Notes under the pieces: generated by a model
Told to the model about the DNA's origin: nothing
Databases searched by the model: none
Seen by the model: the letters and a program-made list of their open reading frames with translations, nothing else
Shown here: positions 22,519-31,975 of the stretch, in pieces
Layout of the letters: each line of letters starts with the position of its first letter
Numbering within the stretch: position 1 is the first letter of the stretch
Made by a program: the position numbers and the translations under genes
Assembly (NCBI GenBank): GCA_937625935.1
Contig: OW569387.1
Coordinates: 62,001 to 126,000 of the forward strand
Direction: 5' to 3'
DNA length: 64,000 bases
From: Tetramitus jugosus
Lineage: Eukaryota; Heterolobosea; Eutetramitea; Acrasida; Vahlkampfiidae

Positions 22519-22953
22519 ATGGAAACAAATACTAGAGAAGTTTTCGACAACATGAAGATCATCGTAGTTCTTGTCATATCGATAGTTGCCATTTTATTTA
22601 TTGCCAGTGCAATTTGCGCTACCCCATACCAGATAGGTATTTACTGTGGAGACCACTATTGCCCTAACGGTTACTTGTGTTGTCGCGACAATCTAATGGG
22701 CCTTCGCTACCAATGCTATCACCCACTATCCAAAGGTTGTTACGCTGACAAGTACAGATCCACTCGGAATTGTGTTTGTGGGAAGTATGATGGGTGTTGC
22801 AACGGTGTTTGTTTCAATATATGGAACTACATTTGTAACACTTCAACTGGTAAACTTGTCCAAAGAGAAAAGAAGACAGTCTCTGTTGATGAACAGACAG
22901 TGACAAAAAGCCAGAGGAATACAACAAAACCAAAACTACCTCGACGTATGTAA
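22519..22953 (+). CDS. Small secreted or membrane-anchored cysteine-rich protein
   Basis: The 144-residue product has a strong hydrophobic segment KIIVVLVISIVAILFIASA near the N-terminus, ending SAICATP, a plausible signal cleavage site. Starting at the second Met (22552) would give a textbook signal peptide. The mature part has about 16 Cys in the first 90 residues, with CGDHYCPNGYLCC, CVCGKYDGCCNGVC and further pairs. The CPxGYxCC element recalls granulin and other small disulfide folds, but I cannot assign the family. The tail is basic (KKTVSVDEQ ... KPKLPRRM). It is probably exported to the surface or a vacuole. Nothing shows a specific role. Confidence 0.65.
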   Translation: METNTREVFDNMKIIVVLVISIVAILFIASAICATPYQIGIYCGDHYCPNGYLCCRDNLMGLRYQCYHPLSKGCYADKYRSTRNCVCGKYDGCCNGVCFNIWNYICNTSTGKLVQREKKTVSVDEQTVTKSQRNTTKPKLPRRM

Positions 22954-23242
22954 AAGTCTACATTGAGGTTCTAGTAGTCCCATGTATGAACGCAGACACG
23001 AGAGTGCACTTCTGGTTTTGAAGGTCCCACAGAATATAAAAAGTGAAACTGTACAGTTGTTTCTTCGACATCATTTTTGCACTGGACCGCTTGGCCGCTT
23101 ATGATTCTCGGCTTGGCGGTTACAATGTTACAATAGATTCTAGCAAAATTTGAAGGAGACCCCCTTCAAAGATCAAGGTTGGTGAGACATATCACTGAAT
23201 GAAGTAAATAGTTCTTCTAGACAAAAACAAAAAACAAGTTAC

Positions 23243-23899
23243 ATGGCAGAGATGAAGTATTTTGCAATTGATGTCGAATGCGCTGCGACTGGAAAGGCAC
23301 ATGATGCAAGAACACCTATCGCAGTTACAATGGTTGATCAACAATTGAAAGTTATTGTTGATGAAATTATCAAACCATCGCTGCCTATTGTAAACTACCT
23401 AACTCCGCTCACTGGCATCTCCGAGGGACATATGGCTCTGGCCAAGAGTTTCTCTGATGTTGTACAAATAATTCGTGAACACTTACCAAGAGATTCCATT
23501 ATTATTGGACAAGGAGTTGGTCGTGATCTAGCTTGGCTAGGATTAACACAAGGTGTGGATTATGATTCCATTGTTGATTTGTCAGATGAAATCAAGTATT
23601 ACAACCCCCGATACAGAAACTATTCCGTTTTCTCATTGAAACATGCTGTTTCTTGTGTATTGAATCAAGAAATTCAGGAAAACAACCATTCTTGTCGAGA
23701 GGATGCTATTGCCTCAATGGCATTCTTCAACAAGTGGTCCATGTTGACTGACAACCAAAAAACTGGTTTCAAACACAAAATGGGCAACACTAGACCAGCT
23801 CCATCCTTTCCTAAATTGAATAACTATCAGTATCAAGGGATCTGTCTCGCAGGATTTATGCCCAAGTTCTGCATTTGTGGCGCTCGCAACCTAACTTGA
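23243..23899 (+). CDS. DEDDh 3'-5' exonuclease, REX4/RNase T-like
   Basis: The 218-residue protein contains an exonuclease fold with all expected acidic residues: D10 and E12 in AIDVECA, D95 in GQGVGRDLAWL, and H149 with D154 in HSCREDA, which is the DEDDh arrangement. The YLTPLTGISEGHM block matches the substrate-binding region of REX4/ISG20 relatives. YSVFSLKHAVSCVLNQEIQ corresponds to the YSLKxLA helix. Family members trim 3' ends of rRNA, snRNA and other RNAs. The protein ends CICGARNLT, with Cys residues but no extra domain. It stands alone with an A-rich leader (aagttacATGG). Confidence 0.85.
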   Translation: MAEMKYFAIDVECAATGKAHDARTPIAVTMVDQQLKVIVDEIIKPSLPIVNYLTPLTGISEGHMALAKSFSDVVQIIREHLPRDSIIIGQGVGRDLAWLGLTQGVDYDSIVDLSDEIKYYNPRYRNYSVFSLKHAVSCVLNQEIQENNHSCREDAIASMAFFNKWSMLTDNQKTGFKHKMGNTRPAPSFPKLNNYQYQGICLAGFMPKFCICGARNLT

Positions 23900-24298
23900 C
23901 TAAAGTGTCCAGTCCTCAATTCCTTAATCATTGATCTGTAAATAGTACGTAGTAAACAAACAGGAATTATTTCAGTACGTGAAAGGTGTAATGTAATAGT
24001 GGCCCGTATCATGCCTCCTGTTGGTCTTGCTGATCCGAGAAAAGGGGTCACTTCGTCCGTTGTTTATTCATGGCCCAAAGCAAGCACTGTGACAAACAAT
24101 CCTGAGGTCAAGCCCACGGATCTCGTAAGTTCATTCTTTCGGGAAGTGAATCTAAGACCATTTGTGCAGGGCAATCACACTCTGGAGCAGTGTTGGGAAA
24201 TCATATGGAACAATCGAGTCCTGGGCTCCAGAACTCTTGTCACATCAAGAACATGATGAATCGTGTGACATTTACAGTTTTGGCATCATATCTTTATT
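23900..24298. other. Intergenic, exonuclease to oxidoreductase (convergent)
   Basis: An 85-codon frame exists here on the plus strand but begins with GTG and has no recognisable features, so it was not annotated. I see nothing else. Confidence 0.5.
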
Positions 24299-25207
24299 TT
24301 ACAAGAAGAGCTCTTTGTTCTCTTCGATAAATTGAGACAAAGTTCTTGGAGTCTTGCCAGTCAAAATCTGATAGTCACCAACAACGATCGGTTGGTGAGC
24401 CTTTATCATCTGATAAAGCTTCACGAGACCGAATGCATAACTCTCTGGTGTGCCAACTTCAATGAGTAGCTTGTAGTAGGAGAAATCATCCAATGATGCG
24501 ATCTCAATTGGTTTTCCCACAATCTTTGTGAATAGATCAGCGATTTGCTGTGGGGTAAAAACTTCTGGACCTGTGAGCACATAGGTTCGATTTCTGGTCG
24601 TTTCGACTGGTTGAGTCAAAGCAGTAGCGACTGCTTCACCAATATCTCTAACATCAACAAAGTTGGATGGATAGTCCACCTTGTCAGGGAGTCCAGGCTT
24701 ATAAATCTTACCGGCATGCTTAATACTTTGAAGATCAACTGTAATGAAGTTTTGAATGAACATGGCTGGCCTCAGGAACACAAATGAAAATCCATGTGCT
24801 TTAGATAGTTCATTGATTGCAAACTCTGATTCAGAGTGACCTCTCAAGAGTCCTCCAAAATCATTGTCCAACGAAGCACCGATGGCACCAATCTTTACAA
24901 TTTGTTTGAGGGAAGAAGAATTCTTTTCCAAAGCCTTCTTGACAATGGAAACGTCGTATTGAGCCTCATTATTTACAATGAAAATTCTTTCGATATTCTC
25001 AAAGGCTTGGTCATTGAGGTTTGATTTGTAATCTCCAGCAAAGTACTGCAAAGCCTCGGTAGAGTTAGGATGGTTCTTGAACAAACTTCTGGCTTTTTCC
25101 TCACTTCGCACCAAAAGTTTAATGTCCTTAGCTCCGTGATCCAAGAGAGAAAGTACAGTCTGCTCCCCTACTTTACCAGTTCCTCCAATGATTAAAATAC
25201 TGCTCAT
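24299..25207 (-). CDS. NmrA-like atypical SDR, NAD(P)H quinone oxidoreductase-type
   Basis: The 302-residue protein begins MSSILIIGGTGKVGEQTV, a Rossmann glycine motif GGTGKVG (GxxGxxG) typical of NmrA and quinone oxidoreductase 2 relatives. LLVRSEEKARSL follows as the second beta-alpha unit, with an Arg suited to NADP phosphate. Later blocks IGAIGASLD, FLRPAMFIQNFITVDL, YPSNFVDVRDIGEAVATAL and TYVLTGPEVFTPQQIADLF match the family closely. No YxxxK catalytic pair is obvious, as is common in NmrA-like proteins. It probably reduces a quinone-type compound or senses NADPH/NADP in the cytosol. Confidence 0.85.
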   Translation of the reverse strand: MSSILIIGGTGKVGEQTVLSLLDHGAKDIKLLVRSEEKARSLFKNHPNSTEALQYFAGDYKSNLNDQAFENIERIFIVNNEAQYDVSIVKKALEKNSSSLKQIVKIGAIGASLDNDFGGLLRGHSESEFAINELSKAHGFSFVFLRPAMFIQNFITVDLQSIKHAGKIYKPGLPDKVDYPSNFVDVRDIGEAVATALTQPVETTRNRTYVLTGPEVFTPQQIADLFTKIVGKPIEIASLDDFSYYKLLIEVGTPESYAFGLVKLYQMIKAHQPIVVGDYQILTGKTPRTLSQFIEENKELFL

Positions 25208-25664
25208 GATTTCTCTATCGTTGATACTATAATGCTTGTAGACCTTGTTTTGTTGTTGAAAAAGTAAATAGTTGAAGGTACAAGAACAGGTTTTAATATC
25301 GACCTGGGAATTGTGCGCTCGGATGAATTTCCTTTCGGATTATACATGAAAACGTCTCTGCGTGGATGCAATGGCGCATTGGTACAATAGCGCATTATTT
25401 TCACCATTGAAATTCAGAGCGGGAATAACTTTCTCAATAGTCGTAGCCTTTCCCAAGTAGTCCGAAACAACAGCTGTAGTGGAATAACTCGCGCCTGGAG
25501 AATTCAACATCAAGATTACCCCGAGCTTTGGCAGAAAAACGCGTTGTTCATTGAACCAAAAAACATCATGTGGCGCCACAAACAAAAAAAGCGGCGGCGA
25601 AAAAAAAAGCCAACAACACAAAAACATCAACAACACAAACCAACAGAAAACAAAAAAAAAGACA
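25208..25664. promoter_or_regulatory. Divergent region between NmrA-like and START-like genes
   Basis: The palindrome TGGCGCCA at 25571-25578 lies about 90 bases before the ATG at 25665, followed by an A-rich leader with repeated CAACAACA words. The frame ahead of that ATG is open but contains no ATG. Confidence 0.4.
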
Positions 25665-26201
25665 ATGGACTACGTTACATCATGGTGGAGCGGTGGTAGC
25701 TCTCAACAACAACAACCAGCAGCACAACAACAGAATGCCAACGCAGGAGGTGTCTCTGAAAAAATTCTTCTCCATGCAACCATTGAACAAGCCATGAAAG
25801 TCATTACAGATTATGCTCACTATGGTGATTTTCTCGAAGGATGCAATCGAACAGAAATTGTTCATCAATCACCAGACGGCAAAGTAGCCGATGTATTTTG
25901 GGACGTTTCCGTGTCCATTAAGACTGTCGAGTACACGCTGAGATTGACTGAGAACGAGGACGGAAGGGGAATCACATGGACGGTAGTCGACGGAAAAACT
26001 GGACCTTTTGTAAAGAATGTCGGAGGATGGTCATTGAAGGAGACTGAGACTCCAGGCATCATTGAAGCCACTTACTTTGTTGATATAGAGTTGAATGTAT
26101 GGGTGCCTGAATTCTTGAAGAATTGGGTGTTGAGCTCTGGTTTGCCTGCCACGTTGAGCTCGTTCAAGAAGCGTATTGAACAAGAAGCAGCTAAAAAGTA
26201 A
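25665..26201 (+). CDS. Polyketide cyclase/START-like (SRPBCC) protein
   Basis: The 178-residue protein has a Gln/Ala/Asn-rich leader (about residues 10-28) followed by a single SRPBCC fold. VSEKILLHATIEQAMKVITDYAHYGDFLEGC is the N-terminal strand and helix typical of Coq10/polyketide-cyclase families. A run of beta strands follows (VADVFWDVSVSIKTVEYTLRL, GITWTVVDGKTGPF, GGWSLKETETPGIIEATYFVDIEL) and then the long C-terminal helix SSFKKRIEQEAAKK. Such folds bind lipids or quinones in a deep pocket. There is no membrane segment and no obvious targeting signal. The ligand is unknown. Confidence 0.8.
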   Translation: MDYVTSWWSGGSSQQQQPAAQQQNANAGGVSEKILLHATIEQAMKVITDYAHYGDFLEGCNRTEIVHQSPDGKVADVFWDVSVSIKTVEYTLRLTENEDGRGITWTVVDGKTGPFVKNVGGWSLKETETPGIIEATYFVDIELNVWVPEFLKNWVLSSGLPATLSSFKKRIEQEAAKK

Positions 26202-26312
26202 ATAAACCAACAACTGCTCTGTGTATGTGTGTAAGTAATTAAGGAATAAAAAAAAAGAATGGCATTTATTTGTTCATTTACAGTTTTGTTTGTTTTCGAG
26301 GCATGTGGTGTT

Positions 26313-27658
26313 TCACTTTTGAGCATGATGATCAATCAGTCTTAACGATTCTCGGTGATGCAAAGTGTTAGTGTTGTTGGAAGGAGAAGTGGCAACGTCA
26401 GCAGTTGCTGGTGGACAGCACCAATCATCGCTGCAATCTTTGGCACATATCATTTCACAAGATTGGCCCTTAAGTGCAGCAGACTTGTGACAGGAGGAGA
26501 CAGGCTCTGGTTGGATGGTTGTTGAATGAATTCCATGCCTAGGCCGGAGAAGTTGTAACAATCTGCAAGAGAGAGAGTACTCTTTCGTTACAATGTTTAT
26601 CTAGCGTACAAACCCAAGAAAGACATAGTCCCCAACCCTGCTAGGAACATGATAAAACTGGAAGAGTGCCAGATCGTCTTCTCTGGACGACCCTCCGAGT
26701 GTTTTTGATTGAGAATAGCTTCTCCTTCGTCCTCTTCCTCATGGTTGTGCCCGTCAGCCATCACTTCGAGCATTGTCACAAACATGAATGCACCACTGGC
26801 CACCGCAAGAGCGGCGCCAGAAATCAGATTGAACAGGTTCTCGTTCTTTTTGAATCCAGCACTGTCTGAAATGCCAATACCAAAACTGATTCCTACTGGA
26901 GCGACACAAGAGAAGGTTATCAGAACGAATCCAATGTATAATAAATGTTTCCAATTCAAACGAGCTGTCAAACTAAAGCCTCTTGCTATCGTACGGCCAA
27001 GAAGGAAAGCTTCAAAAATCTTGCTCGATAAATTTACAGCAAGTAGGACCCAAATCTGCTTCGTGTCCAATACAGCACCAAGACTTAGTGACTCAAACAG
27101 AGAAAAAGTACCGAGTGATAACCAAAGAATGATGGAGCTCAACAATGAAGTCTTTGTCAACTGAGAATACTTGACATGATCTATATCTTGTGCTTCATCA
27201 TCATGTGTTGTTACCTCCTCCATTTTCTCTTCAAGCTCTATGAAAGAGTCTTCCTCCTCCTTGTTCTTAGACACAGCTCTAAACGAAACACACCATCGGA
27301 TCCATATCGTTTCTAGAAAATAGACAAAGAACAATGAACAACTAGCCAGCAGTTCAACCCATGGAAAGTCAACGTACCAAGCTTGGTCATTACCTCTTGT
27401 CTTCAAAACCATGCTTCGAATGGTCGAGTTCATTCTTTCATCAGCTACAGGTATCCAATACAACGGTGCGGCACCAAAGAGAACACCACTGGATAGACCA
27501 GAGAAGAAATTTATGAACAATTTCACTGAGCTTGACTTGAAGTGTCGTTTGAAAAAGTTTACTCTACTCATAACGATAGGAACGACTGTTATGAGTAATG
27601 ATATACATGGGAGGCAGCATAGATATGCAATTTTTATCATTGGCAATGGGAAGGTCAT
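26313..27658 (-). CDS. Divergent ZIP-like membrane transporter lacking canonical metal-binding His
   Basis: Exon 1 is 27658-26610 and exon 2 is probably 26562-26313, across a 47-base intron with a weak donor (GTACGC) and good acceptor (CTTGCAG). The joined protein has 432 residues; without splicing it would end after 353 with a stop in the last TM. Splicing extends that TM (TMSFLGLLLQLLRPR) and adds a Cys-rich tail (GQSCEMICAKDCSDDWCC). About eight TMs and a charged loop (residues 130-165) fit the ZIP1-3 subgroup. In TM4 LWLSLGTFSLFESLSLGAV aligns with the HSxFEGLALG motif but has Thr for His. In TM5 NLSSKIFEAF has Ser where HK is expected. It may carry another substrate or be regulatory. Confidence 0.65.
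26563..26609 (-). other. Proposed 47-base intron of the ZIP-like gene
   Basis: The donor GTACGC is not the usual GTATGT, but the acceptor CTCTTGCAG is strong. Removal keeps the frame and bypasses the TAA, completing the last TM helix. Confidence 0.5.
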
Positions 27659-27922
27659 GCTTGATGTTTTTCTTCTTATTGTGTGGAGGTGGGTTCACAA
27701 ACGTGCTTCGTTTTATGGTTTCAGATATAAGGTGTGTTTGACCTCTCTATTGATCAGAATTGAATCCTCCAGCTTCCAGAACATGAGTGAAGAGTCCCAA
27801 ATAACGCGAAAAAATAGGAGTTTTTGACAACGAAAGAGCCAAATTAGTTTGGATACCTTGCTTATCTAAGGAGGATGCTCAATTATCCGAACATGATGCA
27901 GCAACCTATTGTTCTTGAAGTG

Positions 27923-29458
27923 TCACACTCCCTTGTTTGCATCCTCGGTTAGAGACTGCTGACTCGCTTCGTCATTACTCGCGTAGGTGTGTGTCTCATT
28001 TGCTAGCTCAATATCTTGTTCAGTACTGAGTTCTGCACTGGACTCAACCTTCAAAATTGCCGTTGGATTCTTCTGTTGAACTTTACTTCGATCCAGTAAG
28101 AGGAAAGCAATACCAAAACCAATGAGGTAAAGTGTGGAGATTATGAGAGGCATTAGCCAGGGAAATTTGATTCGCTGTCCTATTCCGTACACGGTTCCAG
28201 CAACGATGGGGCCAAATGCCTTGGACAAATTGCCCAGTGTTTGAATAGAACCCTGCACCAGACCTTGATTATTGAGATCACTCAAATTACCAATCATACC
28301 GTTCAGGGCTGGGATCAAAATAGTTCTAGAAGCACTGGCCAGTAAGGCATTGCAACAAAGGATACACACAACAAACAACGTGGTCCACCACGTCTTATTG
28401 AAATGATTGAGCCAATAGGGGAAGGGAGCCAGCGAAAACATTGTCATATCAACGGTAGCACATAGCGAAGCAATCAGAAACATGGTATAGAGACCCAGCT
28501 TCTTCATTGCCGGTTTGTAGATAATGAGCTGAAATATGGCACAAGTTAAACCAAACACTCCAATATAGAGGCCAGTTCCCAAGACAGAAAAGCCCATGCC
28601 ATATTCAGCAATGGCTCCTCCGCTGATGATAGCCCACAGAGTAATGCTAGCAGAGTTCGAAAAGTAGCTCATGCAGAACAAAAGTGTAACAATGGATAGA
28701 GTACGATGCAAAAAGAGTGCCTCTAGACCTGAAAAGAAGGCACGACCATATCCGCAACGCATCCCTTGTACCCTTTTCTTCAAAATCATGGTCTTTTTGT
28801 TTGTTTCTCCCAGAAACAATGATATGACAATGCCAACGAGGCACACACCAGATGCCATAAAGCTGGCAAGCATATATGGATTACCACTGTATATCTTGCG
28901 AAGGAGACTGAGTAAGGAGACACCAACGAGGGAAGAGAAGGCACGAGCAATGGCATAAGTTGTAGCAATGTATGCCAACAGTAAACTACGATTGTGCTCT
29001 GAACTAATATCGGTCAATGTGGCCTTGGATGTCGCGTGAATACCACCAGCACATCCTTGCAAAAATCTGACAAGAGCTGCAAGCCACCAAACTCTGATCA
29101 GACCAAACACTGCCACACCCAGGAAACTGGCAACTTGCAACAGAACAATGAACCACTTTCTTCCATAGATATCACTCAAGTAACCAATAGGAGCCATGGA
29201 TATGCACTCACCAAAGAACAAGGCACTAGATATGATACCAACAATCAAGCTTGAATATTGGCTATCATGAGGTATACCCATCCTTTCTGCGACCATAAAA
29301 GGCAGAATAGGCTCAATTAGCGTTTGACTAATGGCACTGGAAGCAATGAGGACATAGATTGCAATTGCTTTTCTCTTGACTGGCCACGGAGTGGTCTCTT
29401 CTTTTTGCTCGCCACTTTCTTCAGAAGTGACAATTATTTTCTTATCTTCAGTTGACAT
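27923..29458 (-). CDS. Major facilitator superfamily transporter (DHA-like)
   Basis: The 511-residue protein has 12 predicted TM helices in two groups of six. The first begins KRKAIAIYVLIASSAISQTLIEPILPFMV. The MFS motif A is seen in the loop between TM2 and TM3 (GYLSDIYGRKWF). LVRFLQGCAGGIHATSKATLTDI is a TM4/5 motif common in drug/H+ antiporters and vesicular amine transporters. The second half starts near the loop after LFLGETNKKTMIL and contains GLVQGSIQTLGNLSKAFGPIVAG, close to the MFS G-rich motif of TM11. The termini are acidic and cytoplasmic. The likely role is efflux or vesicular uptake of a small organic molecule; substrate unknown. Confidence 0.87.
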   Translation of the reverse strand: MSTEDKKIIVTSEESGEQKEETTPWPVKRKAIAIYVLIASSAISQTLIEPILPFMVAERMGIPHDSQYSSLIVGIISSALFFGECISMAPIGYLSDIYGRKWFIVLLQVASFLGVAVFGLIRVWWLAALVRFLQGCAGGIHATSKATLTDISSEHNRSLLLAYIATTYAIARAFSSLVGVSLLSLLRKIYSGNPYMLASFMASGVCLVGIVISLFLGETNKKTMILKKRVQGMRCGYGRAFFSGLEALFLHRTLSIVTLLFCMSYFSNSASITLWAIISGGAIAEYGMGFSVLGTGLYIGVFGLTCAIFQLIIYKPAMKKLGLYTMFLIASLCATVDMTMFSLAPFPYWLNHFNKTWWTTLFVVCILCCNALLASASRTILIPALNGMIGNLSDLNNQGLVQGSIQTLGNLSKAFGPIVAGTVYGIGQRIKFPWLMPLIISTLYLIGFGIAFLLLDRSKVQQKNPTAILKVESSAELSTEQDIELANETHTYASNDEASQQSLTEDANKGV

Positions 29459-30053
29459 GATTTGTTTTCTAGCTCTCTGTTATGTGGCGATAGACAGTTA
29501 TTCACATCAATAAGCCACACTTTAAAAAGCAACCTAAATCTCTCTCTCAGCGACAAGGTCGCTGGCCAAATTGTTTTTGAAGTTGGAAATTGGAGATTCC
29601 AGAGTAATAGCGAAAGCTACATTAGGGAAACGCGATTCTTTTCGCAAGTTGCGAAGCGCGATAGATGGATATTGGCAGGTACATGGATCATTCCAACACA
29701 AGTAAATATCGGGACACTTTCCAACAAATGAGAAGAAGAGAGGTATTGACAAGATTCCTTCTCAACAGACGAAAACAACAGATCCTGACCAATGGTCGGA
29801 GTTTTTTTGGAGCAGAAACTTTTCCTACACTGCTGAAGAAACGTTTCTACCTTCACATCTCGAATTCAGCAAATGATCAAAACCACAACTTAACTCAGTA
29901 CCAGCACAGCAATCTTTTCCTGATTTTTCTTTTTGGCGGGCTTTTGTCAACAAGGGAACTTTGAGCGAACCATTCCGATTGAACATCGGCGTTTCTAGAA
30001 CATGGATGGGACACAAATCAAACTCAGACGCCAGGCAGAAACACACAAAAAAA
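29459..30053. promoter_or_regulatory. Divergent promoter region of MFS and F-box/LRR genes
   Basis: TTTTTGGCGGGC near 29931-29942 matches the E2F consensus TTTSSCGC in the orientation of the F-box gene. A short inverted repeat GCGAC/GTCGC occurs near 29550. Two short frames in this gap lack supporting features. Confidence 0.35.
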
Positions 30054-31685
30054 ATGATCAACCCTACGGAAGGGCAGTTGCAACTCGTACCATATGAACT
30101 CTTGATCCACATGTTTGGTTATCTAGTCCAACCAAAGACTCCATATGACTACAGAGAGGTGTACAGGACGATTCTACGAGTTTGCAAGAGTTGGTACTGG
30201 GCGACCACTCGGTCTGAACTAGGCCGGAAACATTTCTATAGGGAACTACAGTTGGATTCAAAGCATGCAACAAGTGTGTTCATTCACAAAATGTTGAGTT
30301 GTTTAGCAGTGAATGCTGCGAGTCGGCATGGTGAATTGAGTGGAGGCCATGGGAGTGATGGTTCAGGCAGTGTTGCTCATCTGCAACGATCGTACTTTGC
30401 CGATTGTAAAAAATTGATCATTTTGAGAGAGAGTTCGGTGGCAGATAGACTTGATCCATTGTCATGCTCCAGTCTCGTTCAGTTACTGTCCTATGTGAGA
30501 GAGCTCACTAGTGTAAGTCTTCAGTTTGCGTGCGCACGATTTTGTGATATTGGTGAGTTGTTGGAGGCCATGTTTGCTCTGTGTGACTCTGTAGAGAAAC
30601 TTGCATTGTATGCTCCGGATTTGAGTGATGATCATGTGGCGATGATCAGTCAGAGAGTAAAGAAATTGAAGAAGATTGATTTCTGGGGAGCAAGAACAAC
30701 GGACAAGTCACTGTCCAGTGTTGCGATGGCTGGAAGTTCGTTGGAGAAGCTAGCGTTTGGTGGTTTCATGTACAGTACTGCTTCTCTTGCTTTTTGTGAG
30801 AGCATGGTAAAGTGCACCGCGTTGAAAACATTGAATATCTCACGATGTTACAGAGTTACGGAGAACGACTTATTGGCGTTGCCACAGACGATTGAAAAAT
30901 TGAACCTGAATTATTGTACAGGTATTAGGGATTGTGGCCCAATAGCGGAGCATTTTGTGAACCTTCGAGAACTTTCAATGGTTCAATCAAGCAAGGATTT
31001 CATTGCGTCGACAATTCCCAAGTTGGCTTCGTTATCTAACACACTACAACACTTGAATATTCGAGATATTCATGTCACTAACCAGGATTTCATTCTAGCC
31101 GTCTCTGCTCTGGTTAATTTACGCTCTCTAGACATTACTAATTGTAGTAGAATTTCGCCAGAGGCTATTCTTGAAACATTTGGAAACGGGAGCAGACATC
31201 CAAAGTTGACGTACTTGAAAATGGAAGAGTGCTATTGTATAGATGATCGTGTTTGCACTCAAGTATTAAGCAATATGTCTTTGAAAACACTGATCATTAC
31301 AATACCTAGGATATCAGACGAAACTGCAATTCAATGCTTTTGTGGCACAACAATTTCTAAGTCGCTGCGACACCTCGAGATCGCATACTCTAGGCAGTTG
31401 ACCAATCGTTTTGTTTGGAGTATATCCGCTAGTTTGATGCTGGAGCACTTTGATTTCTTTGGATTTAGTACCAAGAAGGTAACAGAGCACTGTTTGCTAG
31501 AGTTCCCAAGGTACCAGACAAGGCTCCAAACACTGATGATGGGTCCATTCAGAGAGTTCTCAGCTGATGCGTACGAAACGTACATTGCACCTCTCTCCCG
31601 TATCACGACTCTGAAGAGTTGTTCCATCTCGTCCGGAAACGCTTCATTCATATGGAACAAGAATGGAGAATCAAGTAAAAATTAG
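30054..31685 (+). CDS. F-box and leucine-rich-repeat protein
   Basis: The 543-residue protein (ATG 30054, in the context acaaaaaaaATGA) starts with an F-box-like region: QLVPYELLIHMFGYLV ... ILRVCKSWYWATTR. From about residue 150 to the end there are AMN1/FBXL-type leucine-rich repeats, seen in LKTLNISRCYRVTENDLLALP, IEKLNLNYCTGIRDCGPIAE, LRSLDITNCSRISPEAIL and LTYLKMEECYCIDDRVCT (written as separate repeats). Such proteins are usually substrate receptors of SCF ubiquitin ligases, with the F-box binding SKP1 and the LRR horseshoe binding the target. Another in-frame ATG at 30006 would add 16 residues. The degradation target is not visible. Confidence 0.85.
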   Translation: MINPTEGQLQLVPYELLIHMFGYLVQPKTPYDYREVYRTILRVCKSWYWATTRSELGRKHFYRELQLDSKHATSVFIHKMLSCLAVNAASRHGELSGGHGSDGSGSVAHLQRSYFADCKKLIILRESSVADRLDPLSCSSLVQLLSYVRELTSVSLQFACARFCDIGELLEAMFALCDSVEKLALYAPDLSDDHVAMISQRVKKLKKIDFWGARTTDKSLSSVAMAGSSLEKLAFGGFMYSTASLAFCESMVKCTALKTLNISRCYRVTENDLLALPQTIEKLNLNYCTGIRDCGPIAEHFVNLRELSMVQSSKDFIASTIPKLASLSNTLQHLNIRDIHVTNQDFILAVSALVNLRSLDITNCSRISPEAILETFGNGSRHPKLTYLKMEECYCIDDRVCTQVLSNMSLKTLIITIPRISDETAIQCFCGTTISKSLRHLEIAYSRQLTNRFVWSISASLMLEHFDFFGFSTKKVTEHCLLEFPRYQTRLQTLMMGPFREFSADAYETYIAPLSRITTLKSCSISSGNASFIWNKNGESSKN

Positions 31686-31975
31686 ACAATACTAGCTACA
31701 ACGTTTTGGCACCAATTTTCCAATGCTCCGAAACTACAATTTCTCCACCGAAATCTTGCGTTTCGCGGCGCAGGGAATTCAAGCCGGTTCGAAATTTCCC
31801 AGGAATGCAGAACTTCTTCGATTCAAGGATGACAAACATTGACTGTTATCTGACAAAGCTCGCTCACTCACAAACCAAGAAGAAGAACTACTCCCAAAGA
31901 TATTGCTTGGCGGACAAGTTGGAAAAAGAAACCAACACAAAAAACAGGGTCAAAATTTGACGTTACAAAAATTCC

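Noticed and set aside
23999-24256. 85-codon plus-strand frame
   Set aside because: It starts with GTG, has no recognisable features and lies in a convergent gap.
26709-27164. 151-codon plus-strand open frame
   Set aside because: It lies opposite the ZIP-like gene; composition is not protein-like beyond the complement effect.
31706-31960. 84-codon plus-strand frame before the NHL gene
   Set aside because: No ATG at its start and no features; it overlaps the leader of the NHL gene.
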